Source: Methylobacter sp. (lineage in GTDB: Bacteria; Pseudomonadota; Gammaproteobacteria; Methylococcales; Methylomonadaceae). Taken from it: a DNA stretch of 48,062 bases. Made by a program: the position numbers and the translations under genes. The first letter of the stretch is position 1. The number at the start of each line of letters is the position of its first letter. The stretch spans positions 1 through 48,062 of the forward strand of contig JAQTLI010000001.1 of the NCBI GenBank assembly GCA_028714995.1. The letters run 5' to 3'. The notes beneath the pieces are model-generated. The model saw nothing but the letters and a program-made list of their open reading frames with translations. It was not told the DNA's origin and did not search any database. Positions 26,237 through 33,594 of this stretch are shown here, piece after piece.

Positions 26237-27259
26237 TCAAATCTTAATCCGCTCAACCTCTTCGAGAGTGATCGCATCGTTGGTGCGGTCGTAGAGCTTG
26301 GTCGTGCGGGGGCTTTCGTGCGCGGCCATGGTCTGGGCGTTTTCGAGGGAGCCACCTTCCTCCAGATAGGCGGTGATACCAGTTGCCCGGAAGGTGTGGC
26401 AACCGATTGGGAAGGCGATCTCGGCTTCCAGGGCGCGTTTCCTGACCATGCGCCAGGCGTCGACGCGGCTTAGCCGTTTCTCGCTGAGGGTTCCAGTCTT
26501 GCGGAGAGCCGGGCGGAAGAGGGGACCACGCTTGTCATCGCAGAGGCCTGCGGCATTCAGATACGCATCGAGATAGGCCTCCAGCTTGTGATGGCAGGGC
26601 ATCTCATGACGCTTGCCACCCTTCTCGTGCAGGCGCAGCCACCAGCGTTTGCCCTCGGGGTAGTAGTCTTCGACCCGCATGGCGACGACGGCACCGATGC
26701 GGGCGAAGGCGTAGCACATGACGCTGATCAAGGCCTTGTCGCGCAGGTCGAGCAGGGTATCAGTCGGGATGCTGTCGAGGAGCAGCCTGGCCTGTTCGGC
26801 AGTGAGCACGGGCGTCTTGCCGCGTTTGACCACATGCTTCGGCCCGCGCACCGCATGCGCCGGGTTAGTGGCGACGATCTGGCCGGTGACCAGCCAGTCG
26901 AAGCACATGCGGATGGCGGCCAGGTGCTGCTTGACCGAGGGTTTTTCGTAGGTGTTTTGCAGGCTCTCGATATAGGCGGCGACATGCAGCGGTTCGATAT
27001 CGACCAGATCGAGAATATAGGCATCCTGTTCACACCAGGCGAAGAACCGGTTCACGGCCAGGTAATAGGCTGCACGGGTGTTCTTGTTGCGAATCGTGGC
27101 GGCGAAGAATTCCAAAAAACGCCGCGCGGCATTCTCGCCGTCGCGGGCAATGAGACTCGGCACGATCGTCCGATGACTTTCGATCCTGACCGCAAGAGAA
27201 CGATCCGGGCACTCCAGTTTTTGGAGTGTCTTAACAGTGGTGCCAGAAGTGTCGTTCAT
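26237..27259 (-). CDS. Tyrosine recombinase/integrase (XerC/D-like)
   Basis: Site-specific recombinase. The N-terminal SAM-like core-binding domain (TRAAYYLAVNRFFAWCEQ, KPSVKQHLAAIRMCFDWLV) precedes the catalytic domain with the expected residues: Arg in YAFARIGAVVAMRVED, Lys in HEKGGKRHEMP, His-x-x-Arg in CHTFRATGITAY, and His plus nucleophile Tyr in AAHESPRTTKLYDRT. ATG 27259 has an AAGGGGG ribosome site and is preferred over 27280; 340 aa. A perfect inverted repeat, the likely core crossover site, starts 22 bases upstream. It could be a Tn3-family TnpI-type resolvase or a cassette/plasmid integrase. Confidence 0.9.
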   Translation of the reverse strand: MNDTSGTTVKTLQKLECPDRSLAVRIESHRTIVPSLIARDGENAARRFLEFFAATIRNKNTRAAYYLAVNRFFAWCEQDAYILDLVDIEPLHVAAYIESLQNTYEKPSVKQHLAAIRMCFDWLVTGQIVATNPAHAVRGPKHVVKRGKTPVLTAEQARLLLDSIPTDTLLDLRDKALISVMCYAFARIGAVVAMRVEDYYPEGKRWWLRLHEKGGKRHEMPCHHKLEAYLDAYLNAAGLCDDKRGPLFRPALRKTGTLSEKRLSRVDAWRMVRKRALEAEIAFPIGCHTFRATGITAYLEEGGSLENAQTMAAHESPRTTKLYDRTNDAITLEEVERIKI

Positions 27260-27280
27260 GTTTCCCCCTTGTTGTCCCAA

Positions 27281-27316
27281 TTTAACGTAACATAACGTCC
27301 TTTATGTTACGTTAAA
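27281..27316. repeat. Perfect 15-base inverted repeat with 6-base spacer (recombinase core site)
   Basis: Arms TTTAACGTAACATAA (27281-27295) and TTATGTTACGTTAAA (27302-27316) around CGTCCT. Paired recombinase-binding arms around a 6-8-base overlap are the plan of tyrosine-recombinase core sites (dif, TnpI IRs), and the position next to the recombinase start supports this. It may also act as an operator for that gene. Confidence 0.7.
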
Positions 27317-27668
27317 ATTAGGGTAGGGTGGATAACTTTTAGTTAATAGGAATACCGTTTGCTTCTATCAGCTCGCTACGCTTCATCCCATTAGCATTAA
27401 TACTTATTGTTTGAAAGAGTTGATGTCTCTATCCTACAGTTAGCTGTATAAGGGGCAGTCGCAGAATTCGGAAAAAATAGTACGCTAAGGCTTCGGAGTG
27501 AATCTATAGCTGTTAATCAGCGTCCAGTATTTACCAGTAAACAGCGTCATAATTGACCATGTAAATTATTATTACACTGTTTTTTAAGGTTCATTTGTTG
27601 GTGAGCCGGTAAAAATCGATGCTGAAAGTGGTAACTTTTGCACGCTGATTTCCAGGAATAAAAGCACA
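27317..27668. other. Gene-free stretch with a Tn3-like end
   Basis: No supported gene. Holds the repeat at 27452-27489. A minus-strand frame 27547-27771 has no ribosome site, needs a GTG start and overlaps the better supported plus-strand gene at 27669, so it is not called. Confidence 0.5.
27452..27489 (+). repeat. Tn3-family-like terminal repeat, left orientation
   Basis: 38 bases: GGGGCAGTCGCAGAATTCGG, then AAAAAATAGTACGCTAAG. Complete, and in the same orientation as those at 3278, 20753 and 24673. No matching opposite end was seen to the right in this window. Confidence 0.65.
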
Positions 27669-27831
27669 ATGAGTAAAAAACAAGATACAGAAGCCAAAAA
27701 ACCATTGATATTTGATATTTGATATTTGCTATTGCCCTGTGTGCGATGCTCCACGCAATAAAGGCAATCACGCTAAATGTTCAAAGATTACGAAACTGAA
27801 ACACATGAAAGAAAGAGGAGAATTAAAATAA
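27669..27831 (+). pseudogene. Small zinc-ribbon-like gene, frameshifted by a 7-base tandem repeat (possibly phase-variable)
   Basis: ATG 27669 (ribosome site AGGAATAAA) starts MSKKQDTEAKKPLIFDI and meets a stop inside three copies of TTGATAT (27705-27725). Removing one 7-base copy joins this to a second frame, giving a 51-aa protein that continues CYCPVCDAPRNKGNHAKCSK and ends at TAA 27831. The Cys-x-Cys-x-x-Cys...His...Cys spacing suggests a small metal-binding knuckle. A strong terminator at 27945-27981 in the same direction supports a real gene. With three copies it is off, with two it is on, so this may be reversible slippage, a fixed mutation or a sequencing error. Function unknown. Confidence 0.6.
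27705..27725 (+). repeat. Three 7-base tandem repeats (TTGATAT)
   Basis: Three perfect copies followed by a near copy (TTGCTAT). Seven is not a multiple of three, so every gain or loss shifts the reading frame of the small gene that contains it. Confidence 0.85.
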
Positions 27832-27944
27832 AAATAGCGGCATAAGGCTCATGTAATTTTGCTAATTATTTTAATTCTTAAGCAAACCATCATCTTGATG
27901 GGTTTAAATACGATTTCATATTGTTGACTCTTTGGAAATTCCAT

Positions 27945-27981
27945 AACCTGCTTAGGCACTTGCCTTTGCAGGTTTTTTTTT
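27945..27981 (+). terminator. Rho-independent terminator
   Basis: Hairpin AACCTGC-TT-AGGC-ACTT-GCCT-TT-GCAGGTT followed by a run of T. The orientation terminates plus-strand transcription, and the only plus-strand candidate upstream is the small gene at 27669-27831. Confidence 0.75.
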
Positions 27982-27994
27982 ACTTTAGGCAATG

Positions 27995-28294
27995 TTAAAA
28001 ATGCTCATTGCGGTAGGCTTCATAGGTTTTTACACCAAATAGAACCGCGAAAATGACTAACATCAACGGCAGCAGATAAGGCGCCCATCCAAAATTAGTG
28101 ACGATTGGCGACAAGAAGGGAGATTTTTCTGCGGTCGCAATCAATGTATCTACCCAGTCGTATGCTATATACGAAAGAAATAATAAGACCCCACTGACTA
28201 CTGCACCGATCTGCCAGACAAAGCCTGTCAAATCGGACAACAAGTCGAACAGTTCATCTGAACTGGATTTTCTTTTATAACGTCTACGTCCCAT
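27995..28294 (-). CDS. Small membrane protein with two predicted spans (99 aa)
   Basis: Starts MGRRRYKRKSSSDELFDLL after an AAGAGG ribosome site. Two hydrophobic segments (WQIGAVVSGVLLFLSYIAY and APYLLPLMLVIFAVLFGV) and a positively charged N-terminus predict a protein with both ends in the cytoplasm. No family recognised. It follows the patatin gene by 116 bases on the same strand, so it is probably the last gene of the six-gene cluster, where it could be a membrane partner or effector. Membership is inferred from strand and spacing. Confidence 0.65.
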   Translation of the reverse strand: MGRRRYKRKSSSDELFDLLSDLTGFVWQIGAVVSGVLLFLSYIAYDWVDTLIATAEKSPFLSPIVTNFGWAPYLLPLMLVIFAVLFGVKTYEAYRNEHF

Positions 28295-28410
28295 AATAAT
28301 GCCTCTTAATGTGAATTAGCTTGTTTCGCTGCCATACGCAGCCTTAAATTCGTAAAATATTGGGTTAGCCGAAGCTGGTCTGTTATCAATCAGCTTCGGC
28401 CAACTCTTAT

Positions 28411-29541
28411 TTACTGGTGGCGTAGGAACAGTAGATCGTTCCATTTCGCTGTTTCATAACCGTGCCTGGCTATCAGTTCAAACGTGCTTTCCGTGAGTTG
28501 ATTAAGGTCAGTAGGCCAATCGGCGGATGCTTGAATCATCTCGTCTGGAAGCCATTGATCCTCTGACAGCATGTTTTCATCAACTTGGCCTTTGTACTGC
28601 GCAGCAACCCTTCGTGGATTGGACCCGAGCTGAATATAACGTGCTACTTCTGGGTTTTCTTGAATAAAATTGACTAACGCACGTACCCTAAGCGCTCTAG
28701 CTTGGTCCATTGTAATGTCCACAATGCGCTTTGCCCGCCCTTTGTGAAACTGAGGTGGAAGTGGGGCTCGTTTTAATGGTGCGCCTGCATCTGACACGAT
28801 GAGGCGCTCAATAGATGATTTGAGCTTCTGTTTCCCGACATCGAAGATGGGCTCCATACCGAGGTTGTCATAAACGCCACCATCCATAATGTGAAGACGC
28901 TGAAAAGGTGGGGTTATCGGTTGTTCAGAGCCAGGAGCGTCACCCCATTGTAGCCGCTTGTACCATTGCAGGCTGGTTGCATCAACGCTAAGTGGGCCGA
29001 TTAGGAGAGGGAAAGCTGCTGAGGCGGCCATAGCCTCCGACACTTTAAAATGCTGAGCGTCCGCTTCTCCAAGTTCATAATCCCCACATTTTCCTTTTTT
29101 GAATCGGAACCTCCGCCCTGTTTCAGCGGTAGTTCCATTCGCTGACCAAACTGGTAAATTCGGCACTTCTTGTAATGTTGCACGCACATCCCACAGTTCT
29201 TCAATAGCCATAGCAAGTACGTTAGCCCTAGAGAATAAGTAGCGCCAGTTGCAAGGGCATATAAGCAAAAGTGTTGCATGTTTTTGGAGATTATTTTTGG
29301 TCAAAAGCTGACGAATTTCAGGAAGAACGGTTGTTAAATATTCCTGTGAACTAGGCCACTTCCAGCCAGAAATACGGAAAACCAGCCCCGTAAATAAACT
29401 GCCCCCAGATACAGTTGATATGTCAGTGATATATTCAAGTTTGTTCTGTTCGGCTAGCCACTTCAAGACACCAGCATGAAACACCATGGCACGGACACCA
29501 CCTCCAGACAACGCCAAGCCAATTTTTCCAGAAGTCGTCAT
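28411..29541 (-). CDS. Patatin-like phospholipase (candidate effector)
   Basis: Lipid acyl hydrolase of the patatin fold, 376 aa, no signal peptide. The oxyanion loop is GLALSGGGVRAM, the nucleophile Ser45 lies in ISTVSGGSLF (xxSGGS form, as in several bacterial and cPLA2-like relatives), and the catalytic Asp220 in HIMDGGVYDNLG, so the Ser-Asp dyad is complete. Patatins of this kind act as membrane-degrading effectors in CBASS (CapV). It begins one base after the stop of the E2-E1-JAB gene, indicating translational coupling and joint function. The C-terminal 120 residues may be a regulatory region. Activation by a nucleotide, by conjugation or by a partner is not decidable here. Confidence 0.9.
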   Translation of the reverse strand: MTTSGKIGLALSGGGVRAMVFHAGVLKWLAEQNKLEYITDISTVSGGSLFTGLVFRISGWKWPSSQEYLTTVLPEIRQLLTKNNLQKHATLLLICPCNWRYLFSRANVLAMAIEELWDVRATLQEVPNLPVWSANGTTAETGRRFRFKKGKCGDYELGEADAQHFKVSEAMAASAAFPLLIGPLSVDATSLQWYKRLQWGDAPGSEQPITPPFQRLHIMDGGVYDNLGMEPIFDVGKQKLKSSIERLIVSDAGAPLKRAPLPPQFHKGRAKRIVDITMDQARALRVRALVNFIQENPEVARYIQLGSNPRRVAAQYKGQVDENMLSEDQWLPDEMIQASADWPTDLNQLTESTFELIARHGYETAKWNDLLFLRHQ

Positions 29542-29542
29542 G

Positions 29543-31810
29543 CTAATCTTCCTTTACCGCAGCGAAGTGCCAACGTTCATCTTGTTCACCGACAATCAGC
29601 ATCAGTGCAGGCAAACCATCACGATGTAGTTCAATACCAAGATGAGCTAGTTGCAAAACATCAGCACTGCTGGCTGCTGCCGTTGATCCTGGTGGATGCG
29701 AGTGCCATTCGCCCAAGTAGCCAACGATATTTGCAGTTCTGCGCTGTACCTCACTTATAGTATTAGCAAGGCCCTCTATTCCTCTGGAGAAACCGCTTGT
29801 GTCGCCTTGACTATCTGATGGTGCGGGGAGGACATCAACAATATAAACATTCTTTTGCGTGAGATCGAAATAACCCAGTAGAACTCCGCCAGTTTCCGAC
29901 GGCAGCGCCTGTAGTCTAAGTTCTCTTACTTTCGACCGTAACCCATCATCCCAGACAACACTTAGTCCATTAATGTTGTATTTGAGAACGGGGTGGACAA
30001 ATAATGCATCCGTTGCAACTGCTCCGGATTCTGGATCGTAATGCCAAACCTTAATCGCCGCCGCTGGGTTTTCTGAGGCATGACGAATCTGCCGGGAAAG
30101 GTTTCCAGCATGAAGAGCCACCAATTCTCCGGAAATGACTGTCGACAAGTCTCTACAGCCTCCTCCTGTCCAAAGATAGCTTTTGTTGCCGTCAAGGTGG
30201 GCTTCGCCCCACGCTTGGTTGAGAATGCCCCTGTAATACTGAGATTCCACTCCATCCAGTCGAACTGAGCGACAGGCATTCTCCGCCAATAAAGCACAAC
30301 CGTTACCACTCGGAGTCAAGAATACGGATATTCCGCGAGGAAAATCATCCTGTGAAGCGTGCTCTCTGGGGTAGTCCAGGGTTGTGGTTACGTCAATGAC
30401 TAGCGCGGCATTCTTAAGGGCATCAATGACTTCTGTTGAATCAAAGTCAGTTGCACTTTTCGGTATTGCTCTTGTTTTGCTTCCAGTGCTACCCCAAAGC
30501 GCTTCATCGAGATATCGAACCACATCGGCCTTATTATGGCCGACAAATTGATCAAATGCAGTGTGCCGTGCCAAGTTGTGAGGCTTTACATGGTCAGGGT
30601 CAATGAGCGTCCATTCTCCCCATCCAGATCGGCTCCACAGGTTGAATATCTCACTACCAAGAGCACCAACTCCTGCAAGTACGCCTTTGGGGCCGGAACT
30701 CAGTATTCCTGAAGTTTGGCGGGCATACTCAGGGGTGAAGGGTTGGAGTATATCAATAGGTTCAAGTTCGACGCTTCGCCATGCGTCTGTCGGTTCTACC
30801 TGAATTCCAAGGTTATGCCGTAGGAGGTATTGGTTCTCGTATTTGTCGAGCACTCCGCCCTTAAGTCCGATCTCTTCAAGACTGATTGGCAGGAAATACG
30901 CCTTGTTATCAAATCTAGCAATATCGCTGCCCGCTTCTTTGAGCAACGGAACATTCAAAATCAGTATGGTTTTGATGTTATTGACCTTGAGCAAATTTCC
31001 CTCAACTCGCTGCCGAATCTCAGCAAACAGTTCTTTGATGAATGGAGCGCCTCGAGCATCAAGTGTGTCAGAGAGTTCTCCAAGATTCCGAGGAAAGTGC
31101 TCGATTCTCCCCTGAATCACAGAGTTTAGTCGAAGAGCAATGCAGGATGTGTTGAGTACTTGATCTGATACAGCGTCTACTGACCTTTGCATCAAACCAA
31201 CGATTGTTTGCCTGTTATTACCTCGATCTGGCCTGAATTCCAGAGCAAGCCGAAACTCCTTGTTATTGACCTTTTCGTCAAAGTCATGCGGCAGAACAAG
31301 TTCTTTTGGTGCACTGAAATAAAGTTGCTCGACTGGCTGATCCGAGCGGTGAAGCTGCTCTAATGCTGTCTGCTCTAACCACCAGAGGATGCGTTCTAAG
31401 TGCTTCTGTGGTGTCCAAGTCCTGGCAATAACCGGCCACGGTTCAAAGTAGAGACACAGACTAGATGGGGCTCCATTCAAAACGTGATTTTGGTGAGGGG
31501 TAAGCGGGAATCCGGTACGTAGCGCTCTAACTTCCGGCGGGCGGTTCACCTTATTGGAAAAACAAAGAGCAAAACGTTCTCGATACTCAATTCTGGGTGC
31601 ATTGTTTGGCGGTATCCGATCACACTCGCAATCCACAATCACTAGCTCAGAGTATCCATCAATATCTTCATACTTACGTACTTCGATAGATGTGAAAGAA
31701 CGATGGCTACGTACCGCAAACCAAGTCTGCCGAGCCGCATCGACTTTCATGTTAGTCGGGGACTCTCCTTCAAGAGGCTCACCAATTACAAAAAACTCGG
31801 CGGTCATCAT
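29543..31810 (-). CDS. Single-chain E2-E1-JAB ubiquitin-pathway-like protein
   Basis: 755 aa combining three activities of ubiquitin-like modification. N-terminal part (about 1-180): prokaryotic E2-like domain with conserved FPLTPHQNHVLNGAPSS and candidate catalytic Cys119 in LCLYFEPW. Middle (about 365-590): ThiF/E1 adenylation domain with GVGALGSE, the acidic LIDPDHV and NLARH, and candidate catalytic Cys552 in GGGCRDLS. C-terminus (about 630-755): JAB/MPN peptidase with Glu639 (ETGGVLLG) and the full JAMM set HSHP...SSAD (His703, His705, Ser714 region, Asp717). The ATG overlaps the stop of the MBL gene by one base. In type II CBASS the E2-E1 (Cap2) and JAB (Cap3) are separate proteins; here they are fused and no cyclase is encoded. 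Domain borders are estimates. Confidence 0.88.
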   Translation of the reverse strand: MMTAEFFVIGEPLEGESPTNMKVDAARQTWFAVRSHRSFTSIEVRKYEDIDGYSELVIVDCECDRIPPNNAPRIEYRERFALCFSNKVNRPPEVRALRTGFPLTPHQNHVLNGAPSSLCLYFEPWPVIARTWTPQKHLERILWWLEQTALEQLHRSDQPVEQLYFSAPKELVLPHDFDEKVNNKEFRLALEFRPDRGNNRQTIVGLMQRSVDAVSDQVLNTSCIALRLNSVIQGRIEHFPRNLGELSDTLDARGAPFIKELFAEIRQRVEGNLLKVNNIKTILILNVPLLKEAGSDIARFDNKAYFLPISLEEIGLKGGVLDKYENQYLLRHNLGIQVEPTDAWRSVELEPIDILQPFTPEYARQTSGILSSGPKGVLAGVGALGSEIFNLWSRSGWGEWTLIDPDHVKPHNLARHTAFDQFVGHNKADVVRYLDEALWGSTGSKTRAIPKSATDFDSTEVIDALKNAALVIDVTTTLDYPREHASQDDFPRGISVFLTPSGNGCALLAENACRSVRLDGVESQYYRGILNQAWGEAHLDGNKSYLWTGGGCRDLSTVISGELVALHAGNLSRQIRHASENPAAAIKVWHYDPESGAVATDALFVHPVLKYNINGLSVVWDDGLRSKVRELRLQALPSETGGVLLGYFDLTQKNVYIVDVLPAPSDSQGDTSGFSRGIEGLANTISEVQRRTANIVGYLGEWHSHPPGSTAAASSADVLQLAHLGIELHRDGLPALMLIVGEQDERWHFAAVKED

Positions 31811-32943
31811 CAACCTGCACGCGGCGGTGTAGAAGAAATTACTGCGGCTGCCCCTGTGATAGTTCTGCCAAGAAATCGGAGCCCACGTTCAGAGATTTCA
31901 AACTCTAAGGGATGCGGCTTACTCGCATTGGGCTCTTCCATAGTGACGTAAAATTTACGTCCTCCAACTTCCCGCAAGTACCTTTCGTACGTTTTCCTTG
32001 CTTGGATATGGGGCGGTTGTATGGCTTTATACATATCTGCTGTGTCGGGAATTGGATTGCTTAAACTCACGATATAGGCATCCTTTTGTCCCGCGCGTAA
32101 CAGTTCTTTTATGCCATCTTTCGGCTCAGTTTCTTTGTCTCCCTTCTCGTCCGAAAGCGCAAGGTAACTGCAATGGTGTGGAACATTTAAGAGATTCCAT
32201 TGCAGGCGGTCTAGCCTTTTGTGGAACTTAGTGGTTGAAACAATTTCTTCCAGCGCTTCCGACGTCGAGTCACCGACAGAGAAATAATCGGTTCTGTACC
32301 CGTTAACCTCAAACCTGATCTGAAAAATGAGCGAGGCATCGTTGCGCAAGATATCGCCCTCGTCGCAATGCTTCATAAAAGGAGAGTGACAGAAGAATTC
32401 GACATTATCGGCTTCCAAAGTAAAGCCTCGTGCTAATGTACCGGCGTCTGTAAAAAGTCCCTTGCGATCTTCAAAGGAGATGTCGTTCTGCTCCATCCAA
32501 TCTTTGAGAGCTTCTGGTTTCGAGAATACTTGAATCCCCTTCCCATCCCTTAGGCGTTTTCGTGCCTCCTGTCGAAGAAGTATATACTCAGCGCTTTGCT
32601 GGTCGTTACTCGCCTGTTCCAAGAGAACCGCTGCCGGAACCCACAACTCACGAATCTTTATGCGACCATTTCCCTTGTACTTATCTGCTTGCTCAAGCTC
32701 AAAGAACTCGGAAAATCCAGCGATGTGATCCTTGTCAGCGTGGGTAAAGGCAACGACATCAAAGTAGTCCCGTTTTGCATTATCAAGCTCATCACGTAGA
32801 CGTTTCTTGATATCAATTACCGGATGGCCGTCATCTTCTCCTTGAACCTGATGGTGGAAGTCGAACAGGAGCCGCTTCCCGTTATCAAGGATGATTTGGC
32901 TAGTGTCACCGTTGCCGACGGGATAAAAGACTACTTTGTGCAT
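31810..32943 (-). CDS. Metallo-beta-lactamase-fold hydrolase (ComEC-like motif)
   Basis: 377 aa from ATG 32943, chosen because a GGAG site lies 8 bases upstream (the frame opens at 32991). The MBL metal motif is FTHADKDHIAGF (His68, Asp70, Asp72, His73; HxDxDH form), with the N-terminal strand motif VVFYPVGNGDTSQIILDNG and a later NVPHHCSYLAL, the HH(C/G)S element of ComEC-type hydrolases acting on nucleic acids or nucleotides. No membrane segment. Its stop overlaps the start of the E2-E1-JAB gene, so the two are coupled. A nucleic-acid or cyclic-nucleotide phosphodiesterase role is inference. Confidence 0.85.
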   Translation of the reverse strand: MHKVVFYPVGNGDTSQIILDNGKRLLFDFHHQVQGEDDGHPVIDIKKRLRDELDNAKRDYFDVVAFTHADKDHIAGFSEFFELEQADKYKGNGRIKIRELWVPAAVLLEQASNDQQSAEYILLRQEARKRLRDGKGIQVFSKPEALKDWMEQNDISFEDRKGLFTDAGTLARGFTLEADNVEFFCHSPFMKHCDEGDILRNDASLIFQIRFEVNGYRTDYFSVGDSTSEALEEIVSTTKFHKRLDRLQWNLLNVPHHCSYLALSDEKGDKETEPKDGIKELLRAGQKDAYIVSLSNPIPDTADMYKAIQPPHIQARKTYERYLREVGGRKFYVTMEEPNASKPHPLEFEISERGLRFLGRTITGAAAVISSTPPRAG

Positions 32944-33020
32944 ACGTGTTTCTCCATTAGAGTAGTGGTGTTCTGTTCCATTCCCGTTCACTTAACCAGA
33001 TGAACGAGAGTTTAAAAAAA

Positions 33021-33584
33021 TCAGCCGATTCGGTGGTAGGTGAATTCGACCCCCCCAGACTCAGCAACATCCTCACGACGTAGCAAGAAGCCCTGTTCCC
33101 AAAGTTGTTTAAACTTGGTACTCGCATTGGCAATCGATATATCTGGCATGGATGCCGCGAACTCAGATGCTCTCGTGCGCTCGCGCTTCAGAGCAAAGTT
33201 GAATGCGCCCAGTGTTCCTTGGCTTGGGGTGATCCCAATTACTTGCCCGTTTTTCCCTTCCCAGACCATTATCGGTTGCCCCTTTCGTTCAGCGGCAGCA
33301 TCCCAGTTCTCCAGCATGTCCTGATCGGCTAGATCAGTAAAACAGAAGCCTTTCTTGCCACGATAGCGGCGGGCAAGTTCGACAATCGTTTCAGATGCGA
33401 ATGAGATATCGACTCTGCGCACCTGATCAAGCGATACCTTAAAGGTCATAGTCCCAGGATTTGACTCCACAAAGTCAATCAGCTGCTGATATACCTTGCG
33501 GCCCTGATCTCGACCCCATCCCTCTTGGGAATCCATGAAGTCACGTAATTTTATGATGGCTGATTTCTCGTTCATTGAACACAT
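33021..33584 (-). CDS. DUF4325/STAS-like domain protein with C-terminal helix-turn-helix-like region
   Basis: 187 aa from ATG 33584; an upstream TTG (33611) inside the ATPase gene is less likely. Residues 10-110 have the alternating pattern of the STAS-like DUF4325 fold (TMTFKVSLDQVRRVDISFAS, then ELARRYRGKKGFCFTDL). The C-terminal third (RTRASEFAASMPDISIANASTKFKQLWEQGFLLRRE) reads as a winged-helix-like element. DUF4325 genes typically follow a GHKL ATPase, as here, resembling anti-sigma factor/antagonist switches. It likely controls or transduces the signal of its partner. Confidence 0.7.
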   Translation of the reverse strand: MCSMNEKSAIIKLRDFMDSQEGWGRDQGRKVYQQLIDFVESNPGTMTFKVSLDQVRRVDISFASETIVELARRYRGKKGFCFTDLADQDMLENWDAAAERKGQPIMVWEGKNGQVIGITPSQGTLGAFNFALKRERTRASEFAASMPDISIANASTKFKQLWEQGFLLRREDVAESGGVEFTYHRIG

Positions 33585-33594
33585 TAAATCGGAT

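Noticed and set aside
27547..27771. 74-aa hydrophobic minus-strand frame
   Set aside because: Needs a GTG start without ribosome site and is antisense to the 27669-27831 gene, which has start, ribosome site and terminator.
28411..31810. Reading the patatin plus E2-E1-JAB genes as ordinary type II CBASS
   Set aside because: No CD-NTase gene with a nucleotidyltransferase signature was found anywhere in the window, and JAB is fused rather than separate.
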